In this document: positions 1 through 8,061 of the stretch, piece by piece
Layout: each line of letters begins with the position of its first letter
How positions within the stretch are numbered: the first letter of the stretch is position 1
Assembly (NCBI GenBank): GCA_937877455.1
Contig: CALFIU010000065.1
Coordinates: 1-14,906, forward strand
Source: an uncultured Bacteroidales bacterium
Lineage (GTDB): Bacteria > Bacteroidota > Bacteroidia > Bacteroidales > UBA3824
Direction: 5' to 3'
DNA: 14,906 nucleotides
The notes under the pieces: model-generated
What the model saw: only the letters and a program-made list of their open reading frames with translations
What the model was told of the DNA's origin: nothing
Database searches by the model: none
Translations under genes and position numbers: made by a program

Positions 1-480
1 CTTGAATCCTTCATTATCTTTATCATCGTTTTTGTTATTGTTCTCATTTCCTTCATCGTCTCTTTTCCTTTTATTCGCAGCGAAGAAGCTATATCTTTTT
101 TGTGAAATGGAGTCATCGATCCATTCAGGAACTTCTTGTCCTTGATTTTTCAAAAAGTGAATTAACTTGATTCTATTAGTTTCATCCATTCCATCAATGA
201 AAGTAAGAGCTTTTCCTTCTTGACCAACTCGACCAGTTCTTCCCACACGGTGAATATAATCATCATTCGTCTGGGGCAAATCGAAATTGACTACACAGTA
301 TACATTAGGGAAATCTAAGCCTCTACTGGCAACATCTGTAGCAATTAAGACATTGACTTTTCCTGCGGAGAATTCATTAATGCTTTTAATTCTATCAGCT
401 TGTATTTTATCGCCATGTATTGTTGCACAAGGTATATTTTCTTCTTTCATTATTTGTTTTTCATTGAAATTGTTATAATA
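1..480 (-). CDS. DEAD-box RNA helicase, C-terminal domain fragment (eukaryotic Ded1/DDX3-like), partial at both ends
   Basis: The minus-strand frame is open from the junction at about 453-480 to base 1 and runs off the left edge. It reads as the second RecA-like domain of an ATP-dependent RNA helicase: CATIHGD (motif IV region), LIATDVASRGLD (motif V) and YIHRVGRTGRVG (motif VI), in the right order and spacing. After motif VI comes QEVPEWIDD, which matches the tail that follows the core in eukaryotic Ded1/DDX3-type helicases (QEVPDWL), then a low-complexity Lys/Arg/Asp/Asn-rich tail such as KRKRDDEGNENNN. Such tails are usual in eukaryotic proteins and unusual in phage or bacterial helicases. 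The N-terminal domain (Walker A, DEAD box) is missing because the sequence switches to a phage gene. The family is clear. The source organism (an AT-rich protist, for example) is inference. Confidence 0.9.
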
Positions 481-1994
481 TTCTTTATGTCGGCAATATC
501 TGAAACAATTCTTTGAAATGTGCTTGTTATTTCGACGTTATCGGAAATATTGACCGTAAACTCGTAAGGGTTTAAAAGGTTGCGCGTAAATTGAGAAATA
601 CGGAGTTTCTTTAAAATTTCGAGGTCTGTGTCGTAAACTTCGATGTAGTCCCCTGTTTTGAAAATTGTTTGCTCAATTCTCGTTTCTCCGTACAAGGCTT
701 GCAAAAAGAAATTATCTATTGAAATAGCATAACTTACTTGCGGTTTGCAATATGCATCAAAATATTTTTGCCCCTCGTCTTTCAATTTGTTTTCCGCGCT
801 TGTTACGTAACTATTGGGCAGCCTTATATCTGTTATAAAATATTCGTCTTCGACTTGAAACTGAAACGCGGCGGAGTTTGGGTTTGGAAATTTTAGCCCA
901 TTTGCGTCCGTGTAGGTTTTAACAAAAAAGGCAGGAAGACCAGACCGACCATATTGCCTGTAAAATTTTTTTAGTTCAAATTGGTAACCTGCTAAATTGC
1001 CAGTTACCATTTGGATTTTTGCGGTTGTTCCATCTATCAGCCATTTTGTGTCCCCATTCTCGTCCGTTTCATTTAGGTCAAAATCCATGCTGCTATCATA
1101 AAAAGCGTTATAATCATATTGCGCATGGCTCGCGCTCGAATTGGGAACAAGTGATGTTATCTTTCCGTAACGTTGTGGATAAATATCGGTAAAATATTTA
1201 ACCGATTCTTTAATACCATAATATGCTTGTGCCTCTGCGTCGGTTATATAAGACAAATTCCGAGATGCGTTTGGTAAACAAAGTTTATTTTCGCGATATC
1301 CTGTTGGAAGATTCTTATCGCTGCCAAAAACAAAAAGTTTTGTTATTACGTTTTTATTGTTTGTGGTTTTTCTTTCTATTTTGTAAGCACCGCCCGATTG
1401 TCCGTATCGAAAACGCGCAGGAAACGTATCGCCAATAGTTTCGTAAATTTCGATGACCCTTTCATCTCCGTCCAAAACAAATTTATATTCAAAACCAAAT
1501 TCTTTGCAAAGATTTTGTAAAACGTTCAAACAGTTGGTCTGTGTGTATGTAAGCGTTTTATATTCTTTCATAAAATCAACGTCGCCCACCATATATTCTA
1601 CACGCCATGTTTTTGTATTTCGCTGTGTATTCTCAATAAGAATATTTAAAAACGATTCTAAATTACCCGTGAAACTATCACCGTATGTGTCGGCAGGAAG
1701 TAGCCACGCGCAGTCTAATAATTCGTATTGAATACTTTCAAACTGCATTGTAGACGTAAAATTTACGCTGCTATTTTTTACAACCGTCGGCAACTGGTTT
1801 AAAGTGTAAATTTCGCCACAATATTCTATATAACATCCTATTGCTAATGGCAAAACTTTATTGCTTTGGATTTCAACGTTCAAAACGTTGTCGGCAAAAA
1901 GTTTTATATTTTGTTCTGCTTTTGTAATTTTAAAATCAAGTTCGGACGATGGAATTGGCTCACCGTCTTTTTGATAAATTATAATGTTTGCCAT
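450..1994 (-). CDS. Phage tail hub / tail-associated protein, N-terminal part (C-terminus probably lost)
   Basis: This 514-residue product follows tape measure and distal tail genes, the usual place of the Tal / gp27-like baseplate hub that caps the tail tube and carries receptor-binding or host-wall activities. It begins MANIIIYQKDGEPIP and is rich in beta-prone segments (QIGCYIEYCGEIYTLNQL-like stretches), consistent with a hub fold; I see no catalytic motif. The start lies inside the end of the preceding gene (16-base overlap), so the two are probably translationally coupled. The last residues, after about IADIKNII, coincide with the junction to helicase DNA, and the stop at 450-452 may be an accident of that join. 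Related proteins in Bacteroidetes phages are often much longer, so a long C-terminal fibre part is probably missing. Role assignment rests on order and general look, not on a diagnostic motif. Confidence 0.75.
   Translation of the reverse strand: MANIIIYQKDGEPIPSSELDFKITKAEQNIKLFADNVLNVEIQSNKVLPLAIGCYIEYCGEIYTLNQLPTVVKNSSVNFTSTMQFESIQYELLDCAWLLPADTYGDSFTGNLESFLNILIENTQRNTKTWRVEYMVGDVDFMKEYKTLTYTQTNCLNVLQNLCKEFGFEYKFVLDGDERVIEIYETIGDTFPARFRYGQSGGAYKIERKTTNNKNVITKLFVFGSDKNLPTGYRENKLCLPNASRNLSYITDAEAQAYYGIKESVKYFTDIYPQRYGKITSLVPNSSASHAQYDYNAFYDSSMDFDLNETDENGDTKWLIDGTTAKIQMVTGNLAGYQFELKKFYRQYGRSGLPAFFVKTYTDANGLKFPNPNSAAFQFQVEDEYFITDIRLPNSYVTSAENKLKDEGQKYFDAYCKPQVSYAISIDNFFLQALYGETRIEQTIFKTGDYIEVYDTDLEILKKLRISQFTRNLLNPYEFTVNISDNVEITSTFQRIVSDIADIKNIITISMKNK
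453..480. other. Probable chimeric junction between phage and eukaryotic sequence
   Basis: The tail hub gene and the helicase fragment meet here with no intergenic DNA. Phage-like residues last seen are about IADIKNII, then the frame ends within a few codons (stop at 450-452). In another frame the helicase-like sequence starts at about NNFNEKQIM. Both frames can be read across this short AT-rich stretch, so the join may rest on microhomology and cannot be placed more exactly. A eukaryotic-type helicase fused inside a phage tail gene is far more likely an assembly or library artefact than a natural recombinant. Confidence 0.8.
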
Positions 1995-2680
1995 AATAGT
2001 TCTGTGTTTGATAAATCAAAAGAGGGTTCAAAATTATCAATAACGCCGCTTAAAATTATATAATAATCGCCTGCGGCTTTATAATTGTGTGTTATGATAA
2101 TGTCGTTATCTTCGTTATATTCAAAATTTGTTTCGTTGTAATTTTTTATTTCGCCGTCGCCAAACGTTGACAAAATATTTGATATGCTCCACCCACTTGG
2201 CGGTCTTAATGTGATTTCAAATTGTTTTACGCTGTTTGTTGCAACAAATTTTAATATCATTTTGCGTGGGTTCGGGTCGATTAAACGGATAGTAAAATTG
2301 CCCTGTTGCGTACCTGTTGACCATTTTTTTGTAATGCTGATTTTTTCGGCAATATAAACATCATAAACCAACGGCGGCACTTCGCTGCCGACCTCAATCC
2401 GCAAACGCTTAAATCCTGCCTTTAAAAATTCTGAATAAAAAGAGTTTAATTTTGTAATAAATTCAAAATTGCTTTCTGCGTTGATAAAGCATTCTAACGT
2501 TATTTCGCGGTTTTTTAGCCTTAGTGTGTCTAAATCAACCACCGAGCCGTGTTCTTCGTCCCATTCTCTCGTTAATGGTGGTTTAAAATCGGGTAAATCT
2601 AAAATCCCCGACGATGCAGAAACATAAACGCCAAAATTGGTTTTTATGTTTTTTTCGTTTAAAAAATATTTTACTTCCAT
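1979..2680 (-). CDS. Distal tail protein (Dit-like) with PKD-like C-terminal domain
   Basis: The 233-residue product sits between tape measure and tail hub, the standard position of the distal tail (Dit) protein, a hexameric ring joining the tube to the tip. Residues 1-140 look like a Dit core: an early beta-rich part with LTREWDEEHG at about 36-45, then FRLRIEVG-like and IRLIDPNPRKM strands near 92-141. Residues about 160-215 hold FGDGEI (173-178) and THNYKAAGDYYIILSG (197-212), which resemble the FGDG...Y-AGxYxVxL pattern of PKD/Ig-like beta sandwiches. Such add-on domains on tail-tip proteins often bind sugars or host surface, but that is inference. The start follows an A-rich run and no Shine-Dalgarno is visible. 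A terminator separates it from the tape measure gene, and it overlaps the hub gene by 16 bases. Confidence 0.75.
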   Translation of the reverse strand: MEVKYFLNEKNIKTNFGVYVSASSGILDLPDFKPPLTREWDEEHGSVVDLDTLRLKNREITLECFINAESNFEFITKLNSFYSEFLKAGFKRLRIEVGSEVPPLVYDVYIAEKISITKKWSTGTQQGNFTIRLIDPNPRKMILKFVATNSVKQFEITLRPPSGWSISNILSTFGDGEIKNYNETNFEYNEDNDIIITHNYKAAGDYYIILSGVIDNFEPSFDLSNTELLWQTL

Positions 2681-2703
2681 ATTTTTTTTTGCGAAAATAA
2701 AAT

Positions 2704-2732
2704 TTAAAAAGCAACGGCAAAATACCGTTGCT
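2704..2732 (-). terminator. Rho-independent terminator after the tape measure gene
   Basis: A perfect 8-bp stem, AGCAACGG paired with CCGTTGCT (2710-2732), with a 7-base loop, is followed on the minus strand by TTTTTAAATTTT. It lies 46 bases past the tape measure stop and 30 bases before the distal tail gene start. Genes 1979-2680 and 450-1994 must therefore be reached by readthrough or by a promoter in or upstream of this gap. Confidence 0.8.
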
Positions 2733-2777
2733 AAAAAAAAGAAAACTTAAAACAAAACCTATCTTCAAAAATATTTA

Positions 2778-5700
2778 TTACAAAATGCCCTGCGCTCTTA
2801 AATTGCCGCTGTTATCAAGCGAGGTTTTAATGCTGCTTAAATAATTAGCGCAAAGTGCCACGTTGCTGCTAATTGCAAGACTGGCGGATAATTGCTGCCT
2901 TGCTAATTCCATCGCTGCGACTTGGTTCATTCTTACGGCGTTAGTTTGTCCTGTTAAAAGGTCGATACTCTCTTGGCTCGCTCCTTTTATCGCTCCTGCC
3001 AATCCGCCATCTTCTTCCATCTCCTCTTGTTCTTCTTTAAATAACGCATCGATACTTTCTTTGCGCCTTATCGCTTTTTGTGTGGCATCGTCTTTCAACT
3101 GATTCAACCGCCGCATTTCTTCTTCTGTAATTTTATTGTCAGCCATCGCGTCGCGGTAATAATCATAAACTTTTTTTAAATCATCGGTTAATTCATCATC
3201 AACCAAATTACTTATTAATTTTTCGTGGATTGTGTCGCTGATGGTTTCTCCGAGTTGTTCCGCAGTTACGTCCATATCCATTAATGCGCTTTTAAAATTA
3301 TCTTTCATGGAATCAAAAGAAACACCCGTTATTGCTTCCGCAGCTTCCGCGTCAAGGTTTGCGCGTGCCTCGTCAATTTTTGCGATTTCGTCCAAATATC
3401 CACGCGTTTCTGCATCAAGTTTAGAATAAAAACCGATTGCGCTTTCTTGCATTTTTCTTATTTCGTCGGCGGATAAACTAAACAAATTGCTTTTTAGGTC
3501 GTTTGCGTTGTTAATACCAAAAATGCCAGCGTTCCTTAATTCTTGATAATCGGCGGCAGTCATTTTTGCGCCAATTTCGTAACCGACCGTATGCCCGCGG
3601 TTCTTTTTTTTGCCCTTTGTTCCTTGCAGCAAATAATCCTGCGCGATGCGGCGTGTGGATTCTTCTTGTTTGTCGTAAAGTTCCGCGATTTTGGTTGTTT
3701 CACGCATTATTTCTTGCGTGTCTGTCATTGTTGCAATAAGTTCTTTTTCGCGGTCGATTACTTTATCAACCGTTTCAATGTAGGCTTGATAAACTTCTTT
3801 TCTGTCTTCGTAGGTTTCCTCGTCTTTTTGAAAAAGTTGGATAATTTTCATGGCAATTTCCATGGCTGCTGATATTACGGCAAGGATAACGCTTGCCGTT
3901 TCGACGGCTTTTATGGCTGTTCCGACACTTTTACTAACACCTTGGATTTCTTGGCTTGCCATTTCTCCGTAATTTCGTATCATTGAAATTGTTGATGTTA
4001 TGTTGGTGGTTAAACTGCCAATAAATTGCAGGCTTTCGCCTGCTGCTCCACCGATTTGCTGACCTAACGAGGAGAAACCATCGCCAAGATTTTGTATGCT
4101 CGTTAATAGTTGTTTAATCTCTGCTTTTTTTAGTTCTTTATCGGTTGCTTTTTTCTCTTTGCCAAGATTTTTTATTGCTTGTTTTGCGTCGTTATATTTA
4201 TTTTTTAGCGTTTCAAGTTCGGCGGTTAATGCTGCGATTTTTTCTGAATTATCCACGGCATTTCCATATTCGTCGGTTGCTCCCAGTCCTTCTGTTAAGT
4301 TTGCAATTTCTTGTTGGATTTGTATCATTCGCGCGGCAATGTCGGGCGCGCCCTCTGTTAATGCATTCTCCATGCTTGATAAAATAGCGTTTGCTAAATC
4401 GTCGCCCACAATTCCGTATTGCTCCTTTAACAATTCAATGTCCGCATTTAAAAATTTATCGATGTCGCCTTGTGCCTTGTTATTTTCTTCGGGGGTTAAA
4501 TTTTCGTTGTTAAAAATCTCGTCTTTTTGTTTTTCTGCGGCTGCTTGCAATGCGACAAGTTTTTTCGCAAATTCTTTGTATTTCGCGATTTTTTCTGAAT
4601 AGTCAACGGTTGGAGGCTCAATAAGACCATTTCTTTCTTCATACGCCTTTATTTCTTTTTCAAGGCTTTCAACGATTTGAGGGTCAGGTTTAAAGCCTTT
4701 TTCTTTTTGCGCGTTTACCTCTTGCAATTCGGCTTTTAATTGTTGGTAATATGTTAGTTCTTCTTTGTCGGGAGTTGCCTTTGTTGTTGATGATGTTGCC
4801 TTTGTCGGTTGTGTTAAAGCCGAGATTTCTTTGTTTATAATTGCTAATTGCTGCGCATTGCCCTTTACTTCCTCTCTCCTTTTTTTAAGATATTCCAAAA
4901 AAGTTTTGCCGTCGGCAAGATTAATTTTGTTGTTGGTTGCCGCATTTTGCCTTATTTCGTCGTCCGTACTTTTTAAATCTGCAGCATATTGTTTGTAGGC
5001 TTTTTTTCTCTCTGCTATTTGGTTTTCAAAATCTTTTGATATTAACGTAATGTTAGCCGCCTTTAACGCATCTTCGGCTTCCTTATTCGACCCCATTATA
5101 ATTTTTATAAATTTTGCGTTGTCTTTTTCGATTTCGGCGTTAATTTCGTTGCTTTTATTGGAATATTTTTTTATTTTTTGATTTATTATATTCAAGTTAT
5201 CTGCGGCTCTATTATATTCAGAAATAAAAGCAGCATTGTTTTTATTGTCATTTAGTTTTGCGTGTAACTCATCATATTTTTTTTGTGCATCTAGCAAAAG
5301 ATTTTTATTTTTATTATATTCTGTTTCTGCCTCCGCCAAATCTTTTAATTTGTCTTTCATGTTGTCTTGCATAATATCTTGGGCGGCGGTTGCTTTTGCC
5401 CTCGCCATCATCGCTGTTACATATGCATTTGTATTGGTAACAAGTAAATTTTCCGCGTCAGCAACGGTTTGAACGGACACTCCTAATTCGTCAAATTTAG
5501 ATTTATTGCTTTCAATAAATTTTTCTTTTGCTTGTAAATCGTCGCCGAGGTCGTTCCATTGTGCTTGTAACAATTTTAAATTAGCAACGGTTTCGGCGGT
5601 ACTTTCAGAAACTTTTTCATTTAACTGCGATTGCAACTTAAATGAAAATGTTAGTTTGTCAAACAATTTTGTTAGCCACTCCGATACAAGCGTTATAACG

Positions 5701-6623
5701 GTTAAAAGACCTGCGGACATAGCGGTTTTAACCGCCTCAATTGCGAATCTCGTTGCTGTTGCTCCTGCTGGTACGGTAACACCTAGCGTTTTCCCGAGTA
5801 TATTCCACATCGTGTTTTGTGCTGTGGTGGCTGTGGTGGCGGATTGTGTGCTTTTTGTTATTCCGCTTATCTTTGATTTTAAACCGTCTATTTTTGCGGC
5901 ATTTTCTTCATAAGTTTTGTTGGAAGTCTCGCCAGCAATGCTCATGCGCTCTTGTTCGGCAATAAGAGTTTGAAGTTGGTTGGTGTAATCTTGTAAATTT
6001 TCTATCTGTTTTTTTAGTTCGGGCGAAATTTTGCCCATTGCATCTTGGTTTTCGGTAAGTTCTTTTATGTGTTTGTTTATTTCGACATATTTTTCCGCGC
6101 GGTCGGTTTCTGCTGAAATAACATTGTTAATTTCTTCAAAAACTTTGCTTAAATTGGAAGATAGATTTTGCGTTTCTTCGTTTTGTCTTTTTGTAGCGTC
6201 TGCGACTTCTTCCGCGGCTGTGGCGGTGGTTACTTCGCTTTCTGCGACTTTTTGCATTTCGTCTGCAAAGACCTTGGCTGCGTTTGGGTCTAAATTGTCG
6301 GTTAATTCTTTCGCTGCGTCGGCGGCTGTGTCTGCGGCATCGGCAATATCTGAGAGTATTTTGCCAACTTCTTTTATTTCGCTTGCGGCTGCGTCCGCTG
6401 CGTCGGCGAGGTCGTCGGTGGACTTTGCCGCATCGTCGGTGGATTTCGCCATTTTTTTTGTGCAGTCTTTTATGCTATCTTCGGCATCGTCCATCGCTGC
6501 TGCCATTCCGTCGGTGGCTGCTTTTACTTTATTTAATTCGTCTGCTATTTGCTTTGTTACTTGCTCGACATTGACGTTTGTAATCGATACGTCAACTTCC
6601 AAACTTCCGATATTTTCAGCCAT
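2778..6623 (-). CDS. Tail tape measure protein
   Basis: This 1281-residue product is by far the longest here and sits between the chaperone genes and the distal tail gene, the classic tape measure position. It is Ala-, Lys-, Glu- and Asp-rich and mostly helical. Residues 40-145 are coiled-coil-like with internal repeats (KSTDDAA/KSTDDLA near 60-73, then ADAADAAA and ADAADTAADAA). A hydrophobic stretch at about 280-320 (LGVTVPAGATA, then AGLLTVITLV) and a second one containing ASVILAVISAAMEIAMKIIQLF before the C-terminal third are typical of tape measures that pass through the host membrane during ejection. Long charged helices fill most of the remainder. The protein sets tail length; at the usual 0.15 nm per residue it predicts about 190 nm. 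No lytic transglycosylase or peptidase motif was recognised. The start codon follows an A-rich leader 7 bases after the upstream gene. Confidence 0.93.
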   Translation of the reverse strand: MAENIGSLEVDVSITNVNVEQVTKQIADELNKVKAATDGMAAAMDDAEDSIKDCTKKMAKSTDDAAKSTDDLADAADAAASEIKEVGKILSDIADAADTAADAAKELTDNLDPNAAKVFADEMQKVAESEVTTATAAEEVADATKRQNEETQNLSSNLSKVFEEINNVISAETDRAEKYVEINKHIKELTENQDAMGKISPELKKQIENLQDYTNQLQTLIAEQERMSIAGETSNKTYEENAAKIDGLKSKISGITKSTQSATTATTAQNTMWNILGKTLGVTVPAGATATRFAIEAVKTAMSAGLLTVITLVSEWLTKLFDKLTFSFKLQSQLNEKVSESTAETVANLKLLQAQWNDLGDDLQAKEKFIESNKSKFDELGVSVQTVADAENLLVTNTNAYVTAMMARAKATAAQDIMQDNMKDKLKDLAEAETEYNKNKNLLLDAQKKYDELHAKLNDNKNNAAFISEYNRAADNLNIINQKIKKYSNKSNEINAEIEKDNAKFIKIIMGSNKEAEDALKAANITLISKDFENQIAERKKAYKQYAADLKSTDDEIRQNAATNNKINLADGKTFLEYLKKRREEVKGNAQQLAIINKEISALTQPTKATSSTTKATPDKEELTYYQQLKAELQEVNAQKEKGFKPDPQIVESLEKEIKAYEERNGLIEPPTVDYSEKIAKYKEFAKKLVALQAAAEKQKDEIFNNENLTPEENNKAQGDIDKFLNADIELLKEQYGIVGDDLANAILSSMENALTEGAPDIAARMIQIQQEIANLTEGLGATDEYGNAVDNSEKIAALTAELETLKNKYNDAKQAIKNLGKEKKATDKELKKAEIKQLLTSIQNLGDGFSSLGQQIGGAAGESLQFIGSLTTNITSTISMIRNYGEMASQEIQGVSKSVGTAIKAVETASVILAVISAAMEIAMKIIQLFQKDEETYEDRKEVYQAYIETVDKVIDREKELIATMTDTQEIMRETTKIAELYDKQEESTRRIAQDYLLQGTKGKKKNRGHTVGYEIGAKMTAADYQELRNAGIFGINNANDLKSNLFSLSADEIRKMQESAIGFYSKLDAETRGYLDEIAKIDEARANLDAEAAEAITGVSFDSMKDNFKSALMDMDVTAEQLGETISDTIHEKLISNLVDDELTDDLKKVYDYYRDAMADNKITEEEMRRLNQLKDDATQKAIRRKESIDALFKEEQEEMEEDGGLAGAIKGASQESIDLLTGQTNAVRMNQVAAMELARQQLSASLAISSNVALCANYLSSIKTSLDNSGNLRAQGIL

Positions 6624-6630
6624 ATTTTTT

Positions 6631-6867
6631 TTATTTTGCTTTGTTTATTTTTTTTATAAATGCTGCGAACTCATCCGCATTGCTATCTGTTAATTTTATT
6701 TTTTCGCCTTGCTTGGTGTTGTCTTTGTCATACTCGTATCGTGGCAAGTCGCACAAACAACGAATAATAAAAGCATAAGAAATACAATGATTTAAATAAT
6801 CCATCGTCCATCCAAATTTTTCACAAATTGCTGCACGGCGACCGTACGTTGACCGGCTTTGTATCAT
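6631..6867 (-). CDS. Tail assembly chaperone, downstream frame (gpT-like)
   Basis: A 78-residue frame between the upstream chaperone frame and the tape measure gene, where siphoviruses carry the second half of the tail assembly chaperone that holds the tape measure during tube polymerisation. It contains YGRRAAICEKFGWTMDYL, in the style of short gpT/gp15-type proteins (K.GW..DYL), and a Lys-rich C-terminus. Its ATG overlaps the upstream stop as ATGA, which permits reinitiation. However, the same frame is open upstream of the ATG back to a TAG at about 6979 and reads as plausible protein (FAKFFAFYQINR, then HHDTGGSGRMIQ). It may therefore be made mainly as a -1 frameshift fusion, as with lambda G-GT, in which case the ATG start is not the main one. 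Confidence 0.7.
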   Translation of the reverse strand: MIQSRSTYGRRAAICEKFGWTMDYLNHCISYAFIIRCLCDLPRYEYDKDNTKQGEKIKLTDSNADEFAAFIKKINKAK

Positions 6868-7388
6868 TCTACCAGAGCCGCCGGTGTCGTGGTGCGGTTT
6901 GCTCCTGTTAATCTGATAGAATGCAAAAAATTTGGCAAATTCGATAATGCGGTTAATTGTGAAACAATGCTAATTAACAAACTGGGTTTTATGTTATGGA
7001 ATATTTTTTTTGTTAAATTTAAAACCCTTTTTGCGTTGTAATGATACTTTCTGCCGTCAAAATCAAAAACGTTTTCTCCGAGCGCAAAAACTGCTATTAT
7101 TTCAGCCATTTTTTCCGCGTTGTTGGTGGCTGTTAAATTGGCGGTTCTTAAAACTTCGGCGGGTTCTGCGTTTTTTTGCGGCTCTGTAATTTCTAACCTC
7201 AAAAATCTATCTGTTACTATATCCAAAACTGCGAGAGTTGGCTCTTTAAACGTTAGATTTTTTATTTCCGTTTTGGTTTCTTCCCAAAACAAAAATTTTC
7301 TTTTTGTTACTTTATAACAAAGTTTAATTTCAAAACCTTTGTTAATTAAAATTGCTGATTCTTTTTGTTCTTGCTTTAAATTTTCCAT
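6864..7388 (-). CDS. Tail assembly chaperone, upstream frame (gpG-like)
   Basis: A 174-residue protein directly downstream of the tail tube gene and upstream of the tape measure gene, with a second short frame overlapping its end. This is the layout of the siphovirus tail assembly chaperone pair (lambda G and T). The sequence starts MENLKQEQKESAILINKGF, has a beta-prone first third (KRKFLFWEETKTEIKNLTF at about 29-47) and a helical remainder ending TTTPAALVE. No domain signature is diagnostic; the call rests on position, size and overlapping frames. A hairpin terminator lies between it and the tail tube gene, so it is probably made at a lower level than the tube protein, as expected for a chaperone. 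No strong Shine-Dalgarno precedes the ATG (only AAGAGT). Confidence 0.7.
   Translation of the reverse strand: MENLKQEQKESAILINKGFEIKLCYKVTKRKFLFWEETKTEIKNLTFKEPTLAVLDIVTDRFLRLEITEPQKNAEPAEVLRTANLTATNNAEKMAEIIAVFALGENVFDFDGRKYHYNAKRVLNLTKKIFHNIKPSLLISIVSQLTALSNLPNFLHSIRLTGANRTTTPAALVE
6927..6933 (-). promoter_or_regulatory. Candidate -1 ribosomal frameshift heptamer (A AAT TTT)
   Basis: On the minus strand the upstream chaperone frame reads CCA AAT TTT TTG here, giving the heptamer A_AAT_TTT, which fits the X_XXY_YYZ rule for -1 slippage. It lies inside the window where both frames are open, between the TAG of the -1 frame (about 6979) and the TGA of the zero frame (6864-6866). Slippage would join the first frame to the 6631-6867 frame. 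The pattern and position are seen directly; function is inferred from the widespread frameshift in tail chaperone genes. I did not identify a clear stimulatory hairpin downstream. Confidence 0.5.
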
Positions 7389-7400
7389 ACTCTTTTTATT

Positions 7401-7434
7401 AAAAAAAGTCGCTGCCGATGCAGCGACAGCGACT
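7401..7434 (-). terminator. Rho-independent terminator after the tail tube gene
   Basis: GTCGCTG (7408-7414) pairs with CAGCGAC (7421-7427), and an alternative partner AGCGACT (7428-7434) can pair with AGTCGCT (7407-7413), so two mutually exclusive stems are possible. On the minus strand the hairpin is followed by a run of seven T (7401-7407). It lies between the tail tube stop and the chaperone start, which would reduce expression of the genes that follow relative to the abundant tube protein. Confidence 0.82.
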
Positions 7435-7475
7435 AAAAAATCAAAAAAATAAAAATCACTTTTTATGAAAAAAAA

Positions 7476-8033
7476 TTAAGGATTTGTTTCTTCTCCGCTT
7501 TCTTCGGTTTCCTCGGTTTGCATTGTTTCCCATACGTCAGGCGGTATCATTGTTAATTTCGCGTGGTTTTGCGGTTTTAAGAAAATTCCATTTATATCTA
7601 ACGTTACGAGGTTGGAGTTATTTAATGGTGCGTTAATTTTTGCGTCAATTTTTACGCGCGGCGCGTCAAAAACATAGCCTTGGTCAGAAACAATGCGGAC
7701 AGACAATTCTATGTTTTCGTATAGTTCGCCGTCTTCCCATTTTCCATCTTCCGTAATAGTACCACCGAGAAATTGCTTTAAAACGTCGACAGATGGGTCC
7801 ATTATAGACATTGTTAAACTGGTTTTGCCTTTTTTGGACTTAGTAATCACAGGGTCGTCCACTTCTTCCGCGTAAAATTCCGTTACTTCGGGGTCGTCTT
7901 GGGTAATGTTGCAAGAGTCTTGATTGGTATAACCAACGGTTTTTAAGTCGGTACTCATGCCGCCGTCGGCTGCTGGCTCGCCAAATAAAATTTTTGCGAG
8001 TCCAAGCGTGAAAACTTTTGTATTTGTTGCCAT
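7476..8033 (-). CDS. Major tail protein (tail tube subunit)
   Basis: The 185-residue product has the size and position of a siphovirus tail tube protein: just upstream of the chaperone pair and tape measure. It starts MATNTKVFTLGLAKILFGEP, where 'sequence of the unit as a measurable property of the sample' phrases such as VITKSKKGKTSLTMSIMDPS (62-81) resemble tube proteins whose central beta sheets pack into hexameric rings. Residues 110-152 form further strands (LSVRIVSDQGYVF, then VTLDINGIFLKP). The C-terminus is acidic (EETEESGEE). A promoter-like element lies upstream and a strong terminator downstream, so it may form its own highly expressed unit. The start is preceded by an A-rich leader (AAACAAAGACC) without Shine-Dalgarno. 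Confidence comes from position, size and overall composition together. Confidence 0.82.
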   Translation of the reverse strand: MATNTKVFTLGLAKILFGEPAADGGMSTDLKTVGYTNQDSCNITQDDPEVTEFYAEEVDDPVITKSKKGKTSLTMSIMDPSVDVLKQFLGGTITEDGKWEDGELYENIELSVRIVSDQGYVFDAPRVKIDAKINAPLNNSNLVTLDINGIFLKPQNHAKLTMIPPDVWETMQTEETEESGEETNP

Positions 8034-8061
8034 GGTCTTTGTTTAATTAAAAATTAATGTA

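Noticed and set aside
287..478. Plus-strand frame opposite the helicase fragment
   Set aside because: It is antisense to a sequence with clear helicase motifs and has no features of its own.
2740..2790. TATTTTTG near 2761-2768 as a promoter -7 box for the distal tail gene
   Set aside because: No TTTG lies 19-21 bases upstream, and such boxes arise easily in AT-rich DNA.
4096..6693. Long plus-strand open frames opposite the tape measure gene
   Set aside because: They are Ser/Ala/Phe-rich mirror images of the Ala/Lys/Glu-rich tape measure codons and have no coherent protein features.
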